In this document: piece after piece, positions 1 through 5,182 of the stretch
Position numbering within the stretch: the stretch's first letter is position 1
Layout: each line of letters begins with the position of its first letter
NCBI GenBank assembly: GCA_943356395.1
Contig: CALRFC010000040.1
Span: 1 to 6,144 of the forward strand
Direction of reading: 5' to 3'
Source of the DNA: Candidatus Nomurabacteria bacterium
GTDB lineage: Bacteria > Patescibacteriota > Minisyncoccia > Phycocordibacterales > UBA9973
Length of the DNA stretch: 6,144 bases
Program-made: the position numbers and the translations under genes
The notes under the pieces: generated by a model
Databases searched by the model: none
Told to the model about the DNA's origin: nothing
Seen by the model: only the letters and a program-made list of their open reading frames with translations

Positions 1-70
1 ATGAATTATCGAGGATTTGATGCGATTTCACGCATAACACGAGACATGAGTTGCAAAATTCGAACCAAAA

Positions 71-96
71 CTTGCCTGTTGCGCAAGCTTTTTTTT
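71..96 (+). terminator. Weak hairpin plus T8, possible terminator of an upstream gene
   Basis: CTTGC (71-75) pairs with GCAAG (83-87) around a 7-base loop, and eight T follow at 89-96. The stem is only 5 bp, so this is marginal. It sits just before the ftsZ promoter, where an upstream plus-strand transcript would be expected to end. No convincing gene end is visible in bases 1-70, so it cannot be tied to a known transcript. Confidence 0.3.
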
Positions 97-106
97 CTGC
101 TATCAT
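79..106 (+). promoter_or_regulatory. Likely ftsZ promoter (extended -10)
   Basis: TATCAT at 101-106 matches the sigma-70 -10 box at five of six bases and is preceded by TGC (98-100), an extended -10 element. The -35 is poor: TTGCGC at 79-84, 16 bases upstream, matches only the TTG. Transcription would start near 113, giving a leader of about 55 bases before the ATG at 168. The trxB promoter candidate has the same TGC-TAT core. Confidence 0.5.
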
Positions 107-167
107 ACGGGGTATATCAGATTAATTAACGGCCTCCGTGCATCCTGCACGCGCAAAAAACCCTTAT

Positions 168-1337
168 ATGGCAAAACTAAATCCGGAAATCGAGACATTC
201 GCCCGAATCAAAGTCATCGGAGTCGGCGGTTCGGGCGGCAATGCGCTCAACCACATGATAAATTCCAAAGTCAAAGGCGTGGAATTCATCGCGATGAACA
301 CCGACACGCAGGACCTGCATAAATCCCTCGCCGACAAGAAGATCCACATCGGAAAAAATCTGACCAAAGGATTGGGCGCGGGAATGAATCCCGATGTCGG
401 CAAGAAAGCCGCGGAAGAAACGAAAGCCGAGATCCAGGATGTGATCAAAGGTTCGGACATGGTCTTCATCGCCGGCGGATTCGGCGGAGGAACATGCACG
501 GGCGCGGCGCCGATCGTCGCGCGCGCGGCAAAAGAGCAGGGCATTCTCACCGTCGCGGTAGTCACTCGTCCGTTCTCATTCGAAGGCGCGCAGAGGATCC
601 GTCTCGCCGACCAAGGACTCGCGGAATTGCAGAATGAAGTCGACGCGCTCATCGTCGTCCCGAACGACCGTCTCCTCTCCGTCGTCGCGAAAGACACCTC
701 GCTCAAAAATGCATTCATCATGTGCGACGAGATCCTGCGCCAAGCCGTCGAAGGGATCACCGATCTCATCACGATCCCGGGCGAAGTGAATGTGGACTTC
801 GCGGACATCAAGACAATCATGAAAGATTCCGGCTCGGCATTGATGGGCGTCGGCGTGGCGACGGGCGAAAAGCGCGCGGAACAATCTGCGCTTCAAGCCA
901 TCAATTCTCCGCTCCTCGATGTTTCGATTGCCGGCGCGCGCGGCGTTCTCTTCGCGATTTCCGGCGGCGAAGATGTCGGATTGCTCGAGATCAACGAAGC
1001 CGCCCGTCTCATTACAGAATCCGTGGACAAGGACGCCAAGGTCATCTGGGGCTCGATCCGCGACGACCGTTTGAAGAAAGGCGAGCTCAAAGTCACCGTC
1101 ATCGCCACCGGCTTCCCGACCGACGGCCCGAAAAAATCTCTCTTCCAGCCGTCGCTTTCTAGAGACACATCGGCGCAGAATGAAAAAGAGAACGACATGC
1201 CGGTAAAAAAAGAGATTCATAATTCCGTTCCGCAAACGAACGACTACCTGAAAAAGGCGGACAGGGTCGACGACATTTTCGCCGACGACACCGAAGACTG
1301 GAGCGCCGTACCGGCGTTCTTGAGACGGAAGAAATAA
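168..1337 (+). CDS. ftsZ: Cell division protein FtsZ
   Basis: FtsZ is the tubulin-like GTPase that polymerises into the cytoplasmic Z-ring and recruits the division machinery. The product is 389 residues, a normal length. Visible parts are the N-terminal nucleotide loop GGSGGNA (20-26), NTD (44-46), the tubulin signature GGFGGGTCTGAAP (103-115), FSFEGAQR (136-143) with the GTP-contacting E139 and R143, and the catalytic T7 loop NVDFAD (208-213). A variable linker of about 50 residues (317-366) ends in the tail DWSAVPAFLRRKK (377-389), which resembles the conserved peptide that binds partners such as FtsA. The signature has Cys110 where FtsZ and tubulin normally have glycine. ATG 168 is chosen because homology begins at MAKLNPEIE; an in-frame GTG at 138 would add ten unconserved residues. 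There is no Shine-Dalgarno motif. The gene appears monocistronic, with no ftsA or ftsQ beside it. Confidence 0.97.
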   Translation: MAKLNPEIETFARIKVIGVGGSGGNALNHMINSKVKGVEFIAMNTDTQDLHKSLADKKIHIGKNLTKGLGAGMNPDVGKKAAEETKAEIQDVIKGSDMVFIAGGFGGGTCTGAAPIVARAAKEQGILTVAVVTRPFSFEGAQRIRLADQGLAELQNEVDALIVVPNDRLLSVVAKDTSLKNAFIMCDEILRQAVEGITDLITIPGEVNVDFADIKTIMKDSGSALMGVGVATGEKRAEQSALQAINSPLLDVSIAGARGVLFAISGGEDVGLLEINEAARLITESVDKDAKVIWGSIRDDRLKKGELKVTVIATGFPTDGPKKSLFQPSLSRDTSAQNEKENDMPVKKEIHNSVPQTNDYLKKADRVDDIFADDTEDWSAVPAFLRRKK

Positions 1338-1351
1338 TCGCCGCAGACGAT

Positions 1352-1382
1352 TAGGTTCTAGGTGTTAGTTTCTAGGTTCTAG
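1352..1382 (+). repeat. Heptamer array A (consensus TAGGTTC), ftsZ 3' region
   Basis: Four consecutive 7-base units start at 1352, 1359, 1366 and 1373, followed by a TAG at 1380. Two units are exactly TAGGTTC; the others are TAGGTGT and TAGTTTC. Each begins with TAG, and because 7 is not a multiple of 3 the stops fall in all three plus-strand frames. The array starts 15 bases after the ftsZ stop and runs into the terminator stem. Its inverted counterpart lies at 1461-1492. Confidence 0.8.
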
Positions 1383-1423
1383 AAAAAAGCGTAATGCGGC
1401 TTCGCCGCATTACGCTTTTTTCT
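1381..1423 (+). terminator. ftsZ intrinsic terminator, perfect 20-bp hairpin
   Basis: Bases 1381-1400 are exactly complementary to 1404-1423 around the three-base loop TTC. The stem core is GC-rich next to the loop (GCGGC/GCCGC), with A6 on the 5' side and T6 on the 3' side. That symmetry would let it terminate transcripts from either direction, although no converging minus-strand gene is close. It lies 43 bases after the ftsZ stop. Confidence 0.9.
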
Positions 1424-1437
1424 GCCAAAAAATTCTG

Positions 1438-1446
1438 TGCTATACT
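1438..1446 (+). promoter_or_regulatory. Likely trxB promoter, extended -10
   Basis: TGC (1438-1440) directly precedes TATACT (1441-1446), a five-of-six match to the -10 box. No good -35 is visible at 16-18 bases upstream; that region is the T-tract of the ftsZ terminator. Transcription would begin near 1453, so most of the trxB leader would be the heptamer array at 1461-1492. Confidence 0.5.
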
Positions 1447-1460
1447 TCTTTTTGTCTTTT

Positions 1461-1492
1461 ACTAGAACCTAGCACCTAGAAATTAGAACCTA
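1461..1492 (-). repeat. Heptamer array B, inverted copy of array A, up to the trxB start
   Basis: On the minus strand this reads as four 7-base units (1492-1486, 1485-1479, 1478-1472, 1471-1465) followed by TAGT. Two units are exactly TAGGTTC; the others are TAATTTC and TAGGTGC. On the plus strand the units read GAACCTA, and TAG also occurs at 1463, 1470, 1477 and 1484, so stops fall in all three frames there too. The first base of the trxB ATG (1492) is the end of the array. Bases 1462-1492 can pair with array A (1352-1382) at 25 of 31 positions. Confidence 0.8.
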
Positions 1493-2418
1493 TGTACGAT
1501 CTCATCATCTTGGGCGGCGGACCGGCGGCGGCGGCGGGAGCCATATACGCGGCGCGCAAACAATTGAAAACGCTTCTCATTACCGGCGAGTGGGGCGGGC
1601 AATCTTCCGTTTCCACGGAAATCTTCAACTGGATCGGTACGCCGTCGATTTCCGGACTCGATCTGGCGACGGCTTTAGAAAAGCATGTCCGCGCCTATGA
1701 AGGAGAGATGCTTGCGGTAAAGAGCGGCGAGTGGGCGAAGCAGGTTGCCAAGAATGCCGACGGAAATTTCACCGTCGCGACCGACAAGGATTCTTACATC
1801 GGAAAAACGATTCTCATCGCGACCGGAAGCTCGCGCAAGAAGCTCGATGTGCCGGGTGCGGCGGAATATGAGAACAAAGGCATCACCTACTGCGCATCGT
1901 GCGACGGACCGGTCTTTTCCGGTCAGGATGTCGCCGTCATCGGCGGCGGCAACGCCGGCTTCGAATCCGCGGCCCAGCTTTTGGCTTACTGCAAGAGCGT
2001 TACCCTGATCATCCGCGGAGAAAATTTTCGCGCCGACGAGATCACTGTGAACGCGCTTCTCAAGAATCCGAAACTCACCGTCATCAAGAACGCCGATATC
2101 CTGCGCGTCGAAGGGACACAATTTGTGGACAAACTCGCGTACAAAGATAAGACATCCGGAGAAGAAAAAATGCTTCCTGTCGGCGGCATCTTCGTGGAGA
2201 TCGGTCAGATCCCGAATACCGGCTTGGTGGACGGCGTGGCGAAACTCGACGAGTTCAAGAAAATCATCGTCGACCCGATGACGCAGATGACGACACAAGA
2301 CGGCGTCTGGGCCGCCGGCGACTGTACGAACGGGCTCTACCACCAAAACAACATCGCCTCGGGCGACGCCGTCAAAGCGCTCGAGAATCTCTACCAGTGG
2401 GTGCAGAAGAGGAAATAA
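1492..2418 (+). CDS. trxB: Thioredoxin reductase / AhpF-like flavoprotein disulfide reductase
   Basis: This is a 308-residue two-domain flavoprotein that moves electrons from a pyridine nucleotide through FAD and a redox-active disulfide to a thioredoxin-like partner in the cytosol. The N-terminal FAD site is GGGPAAAA (8-15), followed by GEWGGQ (32-37). The active site is CASCDGP, with Cys134 and Cys137. The nucleotide-binding site is GGGNAGFESA (151-160), and AAGDCTN (274-280) is the second FAD motif. The HRRDxFRA motif that selects NADPH in typical TrxB is IRGENFRA here (174-181), so one arginine is missing. CDGPVFSGQ, GGIFVEIGQIPNT and AGDCTN resemble the reductase half of AhpF, but AhpF's N-terminal domain is absent. 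NADH use is therefore possible. The start is set by an in-frame TAG at 1477 with no other start codon between. No thioredoxin or peroxiredoxin gene is in the window. Confidence 0.93.
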   Translation: MYDLIILGGGPAAAAGAIYAARKQLKTLLITGEWGGQSSVSTEIFNWIGTPSISGLDLATALEKHVRAYEGEMLAVKSGEWAKQVAKNADGNFTVATDKDSYIGKTILIATGSSRKKLDVPGAAEYENKGITYCASCDGPVFSGQDVAVIGGGNAGFESAAQLLAYCKSVTLIIRGENFRADEITVNALLKNPKLTVIKNADILRVEGTQFVDKLAYKDKTSGEEKMLPVGGIFVEIGQIPNTGLVDGVAKLDEFKKIIVDPMTQMTTQDGVWAAGDCTNGLYHQNNIASGDAVKALENLYQWVQKRK

Positions 2419-2425
2419 TTTATTG

Positions 2426-2454
2426 ATCGGCCGCATATGGAAGACGCGGTCGAT
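2426..2454 (+). terminator. Hairpin after trxB, possible weak terminator
   Basis: ATCGGCCGC (2426-2434) pairs with GCGGTCGAT (2446-2454) over 9 bp including one G-U, around an 11-base loop. It begins eight bases after the trxB stop, where a terminator would sit. The downstream stretch TCTTGCAATTTTC is T-rich but not a clean U-tract, so termination may be inefficient. Confidence 0.4.
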
Positions 2455-2456
2455 TC

Positions 2457-2484
2457 TTGCAATTTTCTTGAAAAAGTATAGAAT
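2457..2484 (+). promoter_or_regulatory. Likely promoter of the 170-residue unknown gene
   Basis: TTGCAA (2457-2462, four of six -35 bases) and TAGAAT (2479-2484, five of six -10 bases) are separated by 16 bases. Transcription would start near 2491, giving a leader of about 26 bases. Its position between a trxB-side hairpin and the next start codon supports it. Confidence 0.45.
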
Positions 2485-2516
2485 TTGCTTTCATTGGTTC
2501 TTTTAAAAACATATTA

Positions 2517-3029
2517 ATGGAAACACCAACCATCACCCAAACACATCTATTTATTGATTTAGGACTCTTTTTGAAAAACGAAAAATCGATTTTCAAATGG
2601 GCCGGCCGCAAAACTCCGAGAGAAGAATATGCGAGCATGAAAACTGTATCGAGAAAATCCATTCTCGCTTCGGTTGACGGAGCTCTTGAAGAAGGATCGA
2701 AAAAAATGATAACGATAGACCTTTTTGACATGGATGTCGCGCCGAATCATAAAGGGATATTTCCTTCCATCTCTGTGACTCCGAAAAATCAAGGGCGGGT
2801 GCATGTGCAGTCAAATTTCGGTACGCCGCTCAATATCGACTTCATGAAAAATATCTGGACGCACGGCGCTTTCACTTTCGCGCGAACACTCGCAGAAATT
2901 GAAGAATTTTACGCGAAGCAATTCAAGACGACGCACACGCCGTGGCTTAAAGATTTCTTTTCTTCAAAAAGAATAAAGAAACACAGCAACTGGCCAGACT
3001 TGTTTGAAATAAGATCAATGTGGGCATAA
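2517..3029 (+). CDS. Hypothetical protein, 170 residues, family not recognised
   Basis: I do not recognise this protein. It is soluble-looking, with no signal peptide, membrane segment, Cys-rich metal site or familiar nucleotide-binding motif. It starts METPTITQTHLFIDLGLFL, has a middle rich in Ser, Lys and Asp, then an aromatic helix-like stretch around FTFARTLAEIEEFYAKQF and a basic C-terminal part (FFSSKRIKKH). It is probably real because it has its own promoter candidate (2457-2484), a start close to it, and a strong terminator 17 bases after the stop. Its GC is about 43% by hand count over 2521-3000, against about 55% in sampled ftsZ stretches, which could mean relaxed selection or later acquisition. 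There is no Shine-Dalgarno motif before the ATG; the leader is A/T-rich. Confidence 0.78.
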   Translation: METPTITQTHLFIDLGLFLKNEKSIFKWAGRKTPREEYASMKTVSRKSILASVDGALEEGSKKMITIDLFDMDVAPNHKGIFPSISVTPKNQGRVHVQSNFGTPLNIDFMKNIWTHGAFTFARTLAEIEEFYAKQFKTTHTPWLKDFFSSKRIKKHSNWPDLFEIRSMWA

Positions 3030-3046
3030 ACACACAAAAACATTTG

Positions 3047-3077
3047 AGTTGGACGAATATTTCGTCCAACTTTTTTA
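3047..3077 (+). terminator. Intrinsic terminator of the unknown gene
   Basis: An 11-bp perfect stem, AGTTGGACGAA (3047-3057) with TTCGTCCAACT (3061-3071), has a TAT loop and is followed by a run of T to 3076 broken by one A after six. It begins 17 bases after the stop codon at 3029. This is the cleanest conventional terminator in the window. Confidence 0.9.
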
Positions 3078-3199
3078 TTTCTGCTAGCGAGGATCGAGAG
3101 AAAGTGTAATCACTTTCTCTTCGCCCGAGCGAAGACGAAATATAGGTCAAATACCATGGGATCTCTGCCGCAGGGGACTATATTTATGAATATTTATCC
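3078..3199 (+). other. Structured non-coding stretch, candidate small RNA body
   Basis: No supportable gene lies here. Three hairpins can be drawn: AGAGAAAGTG (3097-3106) with CACTTTCTCT (3111-3120) around TAAT; CTTCGC (3119-3124) with GCGAAG (3129-3134), which competes with the first for two bases; and AAATATAG (3138-3145) with CTATATTT (3178-3185), enclosing a GC-richer apical part. A U-tract hairpin follows at 3200-3248 on the same strand. Together they could be a small RNA of roughly 150 bases, but I see no convincing promoter and it matches no RNA family I recognise. Confidence 0.35.
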
Positions 3200-3248
3200 T
3201 GTTCTACTATCCGGAGCAGCTGTACTCGTTAGTAGAACAATTTTTTTT
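3200..3248 (+). terminator. Second plus-strand hairpin with T8 tract
   Basis: TGTTCTACTA (3200-3209) pairs perfectly with TAGTAGAACA (3230-3239) around a 20-base loop holding the palindrome CAGCTG, and T8 follows at 3241-3248. The U-tract makes it a terminator for plus-strand transcripts only; on the minus strand no T-run follows, so it does not obviously end the tRNA transcript. The unknown gene already has a terminator at 3047-3077, so this may end a separate short transcript or act as a back-up. Confidence 0.65.
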
Positions 3249-3262
3249 CCTCACTATTTTTG

Positions 3263-3334
3263 CAGCCCCACGGAGAATCGAACTCCGATTAACGGATTGA
3301 AAACCCGCTGTCCTAACCGTTAGACGATGGGGCC
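3263..3334 (-). tRNA. tRNA-Glu (UUC)
   Basis: Read on the minus strand, the 72-base gene folds as a complete cloverleaf. The acceptor arm is GGCCCCA/TGGGGCT; the D stem is GTCT/GGAC with loop AACGGTTA. The anticodon arm is GCGGG-TTTTCAA-TCCGT, giving anticodon UUC. The variable loop is TAAT and the T arm CGGAG-TTCGATT-CTCCG. The discriminator is G73, as in bacterial tRNA-Glu. The 3' CCA is not encoded (GCA follows the arm), so it must be added after transcription. The terminal acceptor pair is G1-U72, and the anticodon stem has G-U pairs at both ends. It lies downstream of ftsI on the same strand with its own promoter. Confidence 0.97.
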
Positions 3335-3342
3335 AAAACAAA

Positions 3343-3370
3343 TTAAAATTTCAAAATTCAAATTTACGAT
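3343..3370. repeat. AT-rich heptad-period array D, tRNA leader
   Basis: Units starting at 3343, 3350, 3357 and 3364 read TTAAAAT, TTCAAAA, TTCAAAT and TTACGAT, so TT recurs every seven bases. It lies between the tRNA promoter and the tRNA, that is, in the removed 5' leader. Low complexity makes chance a real alternative, so this is weaker than the TAG-type arrays. Confidence 0.45.
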
Positions 3371-3376
3371 ACGACC

Positions 3377-3405
3377 ACTATACTATACTGTCATATAAAT
3401 TTCAA
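3377..3405 (-). promoter_or_regulatory. tRNA-Glu promoter
   Basis: On the minus strand TTGAAA (3405-3400, five of six -35 bases) is followed after exactly 17 bases by TATAGT (3382-3377, five of six -10 bases). A second TATAGT overlaps at 3387-3382 but is too close to the -35. Transcription would start near 3370, leaving a leader of about 36 bases for RNase P to remove. This is the best two-box promoter in the window. Confidence 0.6.
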
Positions 3406-3427
3406 ATAGGAGTTTTTTAATATAAAA

Positions 3428-3455
3428 TTTCAATTTTGAGATTTCAAATTTAAAA
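3428..3455. repeat. AT-rich heptad-period array E, ftsI 3' region
   Basis: Units at 3428, 3435, 3442 and 3449 read TTTCAAT, TTTGAGA, TTTCAAA and TTTAAAA. Another TTTCAAA at 3400 is in the same 7-base phase. The array abuts the ftsI stop codon (3460-3458 on the minus strand). GAGATTT (3438-3444) can also pair with AAATCTC (3453-3459) as a weak 7-bp hairpin, but no U-tract follows on the minus strand. I see no proper ftsI terminator. Confidence 0.5.
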
Positions 3456-3457
3456 TC

Positions 3458-5182
3458 TCATTCCCTGTCCGGCGCGACGCCGTAATAATTCGTGATGAAT
3501 GTCGCGACATCGACAAGCGGAGCGGCAAGCGATTGCGCAGCGAATTGCGCGCCTTTCGGATTCTTCAGGAACATAAAAATCAGGAATTTCGGATCATACG
3601 CGGGCACATAGCCGAAAATCGAATGCAAGTGGCGGTCTTCATAATATCCGCCTGCATCGTTCGGAATCTGCGCCGTTCCGGTTTTCGCGGCAAGAGCGTA
3701 GTGCGGGAGCTTCAATCCGTATGTCTTCATCGTGCCGTCGGCGACCGTCACGAGCATCCGCGTAATCGTTTCGCTCGTCTTCGGATCCTTCCATATGGAA
3801 TCAACGGAAGCCGGCGGCGCGACGATCTTTTCCGTCCCGTCCGTGTATTCGATCTTCGACGCGATGTGCGGAGTGATGATGTGTCCGCCGTTCGCGAGAG
3901 CCGAGAGAGCGCGAACGAGCTCAAAGGGCGTGAGCGCGATTCCCTGTCCGAACGCCATCGTCGCGAATTCAATATCGCGATTGCTCTTTATGTTCGACAA
4001 AAGCCCGCCGATTTCGCCCGGCAAATCGATTCCGGTCTTCTCACCAAGCTTATAATCCCCGATATAGTCGCGCATCTTTTCATGCCCCAATTTTCCGGCA
4101 ACGAAAACCATTCCGGTATTGAGCGACTGATTGAGCACATCCTGCATCGTCGCCACGCCGCGGCCTTTTTTGTCGAAATTGTAAATCTGCTGTCCGTTGA
4201 CCGTAACGAATCCCGTGTAATCGGTATACTTCGTTTCCGGAGTCACAGCGCCCGAATCGAGTCCCGCCGCCATGATGAGCGGTTTGACGACCGAACCCCA
4301 TTCATACACGCGCTCGGCAAGCGAATTCTGATAGAGCGACTGATCTGTTACATCTTGGAACGCGTTCGCGTCGTATGTCGGAAGCGTTGAGAGAGCGTAC
4401 AGTGCACCTGTCGACGGATCGATGACGATCGCGCCGGCCGAATCCGCGCTCCAGTCGTTTTTCGCCTTTTCGAGGCGCTTCGTCAAGAATCCGAGAAGCG
4501 TGGGGTCGAGTGTCGTCACGACATCGCCTTCTTTCTGCGGATTTTCGAAAAAAGTGCTCTTTATGTTCGAAAATATTTCTGCAAAAAAATTCACATATGT
4601 CGCGGTTCCGGCGCGAGCGAGCACATCGTTGTAATATCTTTCAAGCCCGTAGCGTCCGGAAAGCTCGTCGCCCTTATACGCGACGAAACCGATCGTCTGC
4701 GACGCGAGCTCATTGCCCGGGTACACTCTCCACGCATCTTTTTTCACATAGACTCCGGCGATCTTCAGTCCGGAAATGCTGTCGGCCGCATTCCGCGGCA
4801 CTCGGCGGGCAATGACGCGGTATGTTCCCGCGCCCGAGGAAGAGAGGCGCTTTATCGCTCCATCCGAATCGAATCCGTCGATATATTTTGCGATCTCGCC
4901 GACGATCGCGGGAATGTCTTTGGCCTCCGCGATGTTGACCTCGATCTGGTAGCCTTCTAGCGTGGTCGCCGCCGCCACGCGATCGTCTGTCCGTTCGGTG
5001 AAAAATATCGTGCCACGATCAAAAACGCCGCCTGTCGGAGTCGCGTATGAATGATCCGCGAGCGCGGCGTAGCGCGCGGAATGGACAACCTGCACAAAAA
5101 AAAGCTTCACAATGATGAGAAGCACGATAAGCCCCACGAGGACGGAAACTATGCGGATGCGCGAAAGAAAACTAGAATGCAT
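3458..5182 (-). CDS. ftsI: Septal peptidoglycan transpeptidase FtsI (PBP3, class B penicillin-binding protein)
   Basis: This is a 574-residue D,D-transpeptidase that cross-links septal peptidoglycan on the outer face of the cytoplasmic membrane. One N-terminal membrane anchor spans about 11-33. The dimerisation/pedestal domain (about 50-215) opens with the RGTIF motif at 56-60. The transpeptidase domain (about 248-565) has all three active-site motifs: SVVK with nucleophile Ser297 and Lys300, SLN (353-355), and KTGT (500-503). No PASTA domain follows. FtsI rather than elongation PBP2 is chosen because it follows rsmH and an ftsL-like gene. ATG 5182 is preferred because the membrane segment then lies at the usual distance; the frame extends to an ATG at 5278, but the extra 32 residues look unlike a signal region and would deepen the overlap with ftsL. 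The overlap with ftsL is 11 bases (5172-5182), suggesting translational coupling. No Shine-Dalgarno motif is visible. Confidence 0.93.
   Translation of the reverse strand: MHSSFLSRIRIVSVLVGLIVLLIIVKLFFVQVVHSARYAALADHSYATPTGGVFDRGTIFFTERTDDRVAAATTLEGYQIEVNIAEAKDIPAIVGEIAKYIDGFDSDGAIKRLSSSGAGTYRVIARRVPRNAADSISGLKIAGVYVKKDAWRVYPGNELASQTIGFVAYKGDELSGRYGLERYYNDVLARAGTATYVNFFAEIFSNIKSTFFENPQKEGDVVTTLDPTLLGFLTKRLEKAKNDWSADSAGAIVIDPSTGALYALSTLPTYDANAFQDVTDQSLYQNSLAERVYEWGSVVKPLIMAAGLDSGAVTPETKYTDYTGFVTVNGQQIYNFDKKGRGVATMQDVLNQSLNTGMVFVAGKLGHEKMRDYIGDYKLGEKTGIDLPGEIGGLLSNIKSNRDIEFATMAFGQGIALTPFELVRALSALANGGHIITPHIASKIEYTDGTEKIVAPPASVDSIWKDPKTSETITRMLVTVADGTMKTYGLKLPHYALAAKTGTAQIPNDAGGYYEDRHLHSIFGYVPAYDPKFLIFMFLKNPKGAQFAAQSLAAPLVDVATFITNYYGVAPDRE

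Noticed and set aside
1..129. Open frame of 42 codons from the first base, ending just before ftsZ
   Set aside because: It runs through the hairpin/T-tract and the extended -10 promoter, and its sequence is basic and Cys-containing without any recognisable motif. It is most likely chance.
138..167. GTG at 138 as the ftsZ start
   Set aside because: It adds ten residues (MHPARAKNPY) with no family similarity; FtsZ homology starts at the ATG at 168.
164..820. Long minus-strand open frame opposite ftsZ, and similar long frames opposite trxB and ftsI
   Set aside because: These mirror the codon bias of strongly supported genes on the other strand, are rich in Arg, Ser and Pro, and have no motifs or start signals of their own.
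1352..1492. Heptamer arrays as a CRISPR array or insertion-sequence ends
   Set aside because: Units are 7 bases with no spacers, there are no cas genes, no transposase lies between the inverted arrays, and no target-site duplication is visible.
3200..3239. Inverted repeat as an integron attC site or recombination site
   Set aside because: The arms do not end in the RYYYAAC/GTTRRRY core sites, there is no integrase nearby, and the trailing T8 tract marks it as a terminator.
3156..3323. Small plus-strand ORF starting MGSLPQGTIFMNIYPVLL
   Set aside because: It reads through a terminator hairpin and then antisense through most of the tRNA-Glu gene. The hydrophobic stretch looks attractive, but the RNA features explain the sequence better and there is no ribosome binding site.
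5172..5182. Frameshift joining ftsL and ftsI
   Set aside because: Each product is complete: ftsL has its own stop and a full membrane protein layout, and ftsI has a proper N-terminal anchor. The overlap is normal operon coupling.
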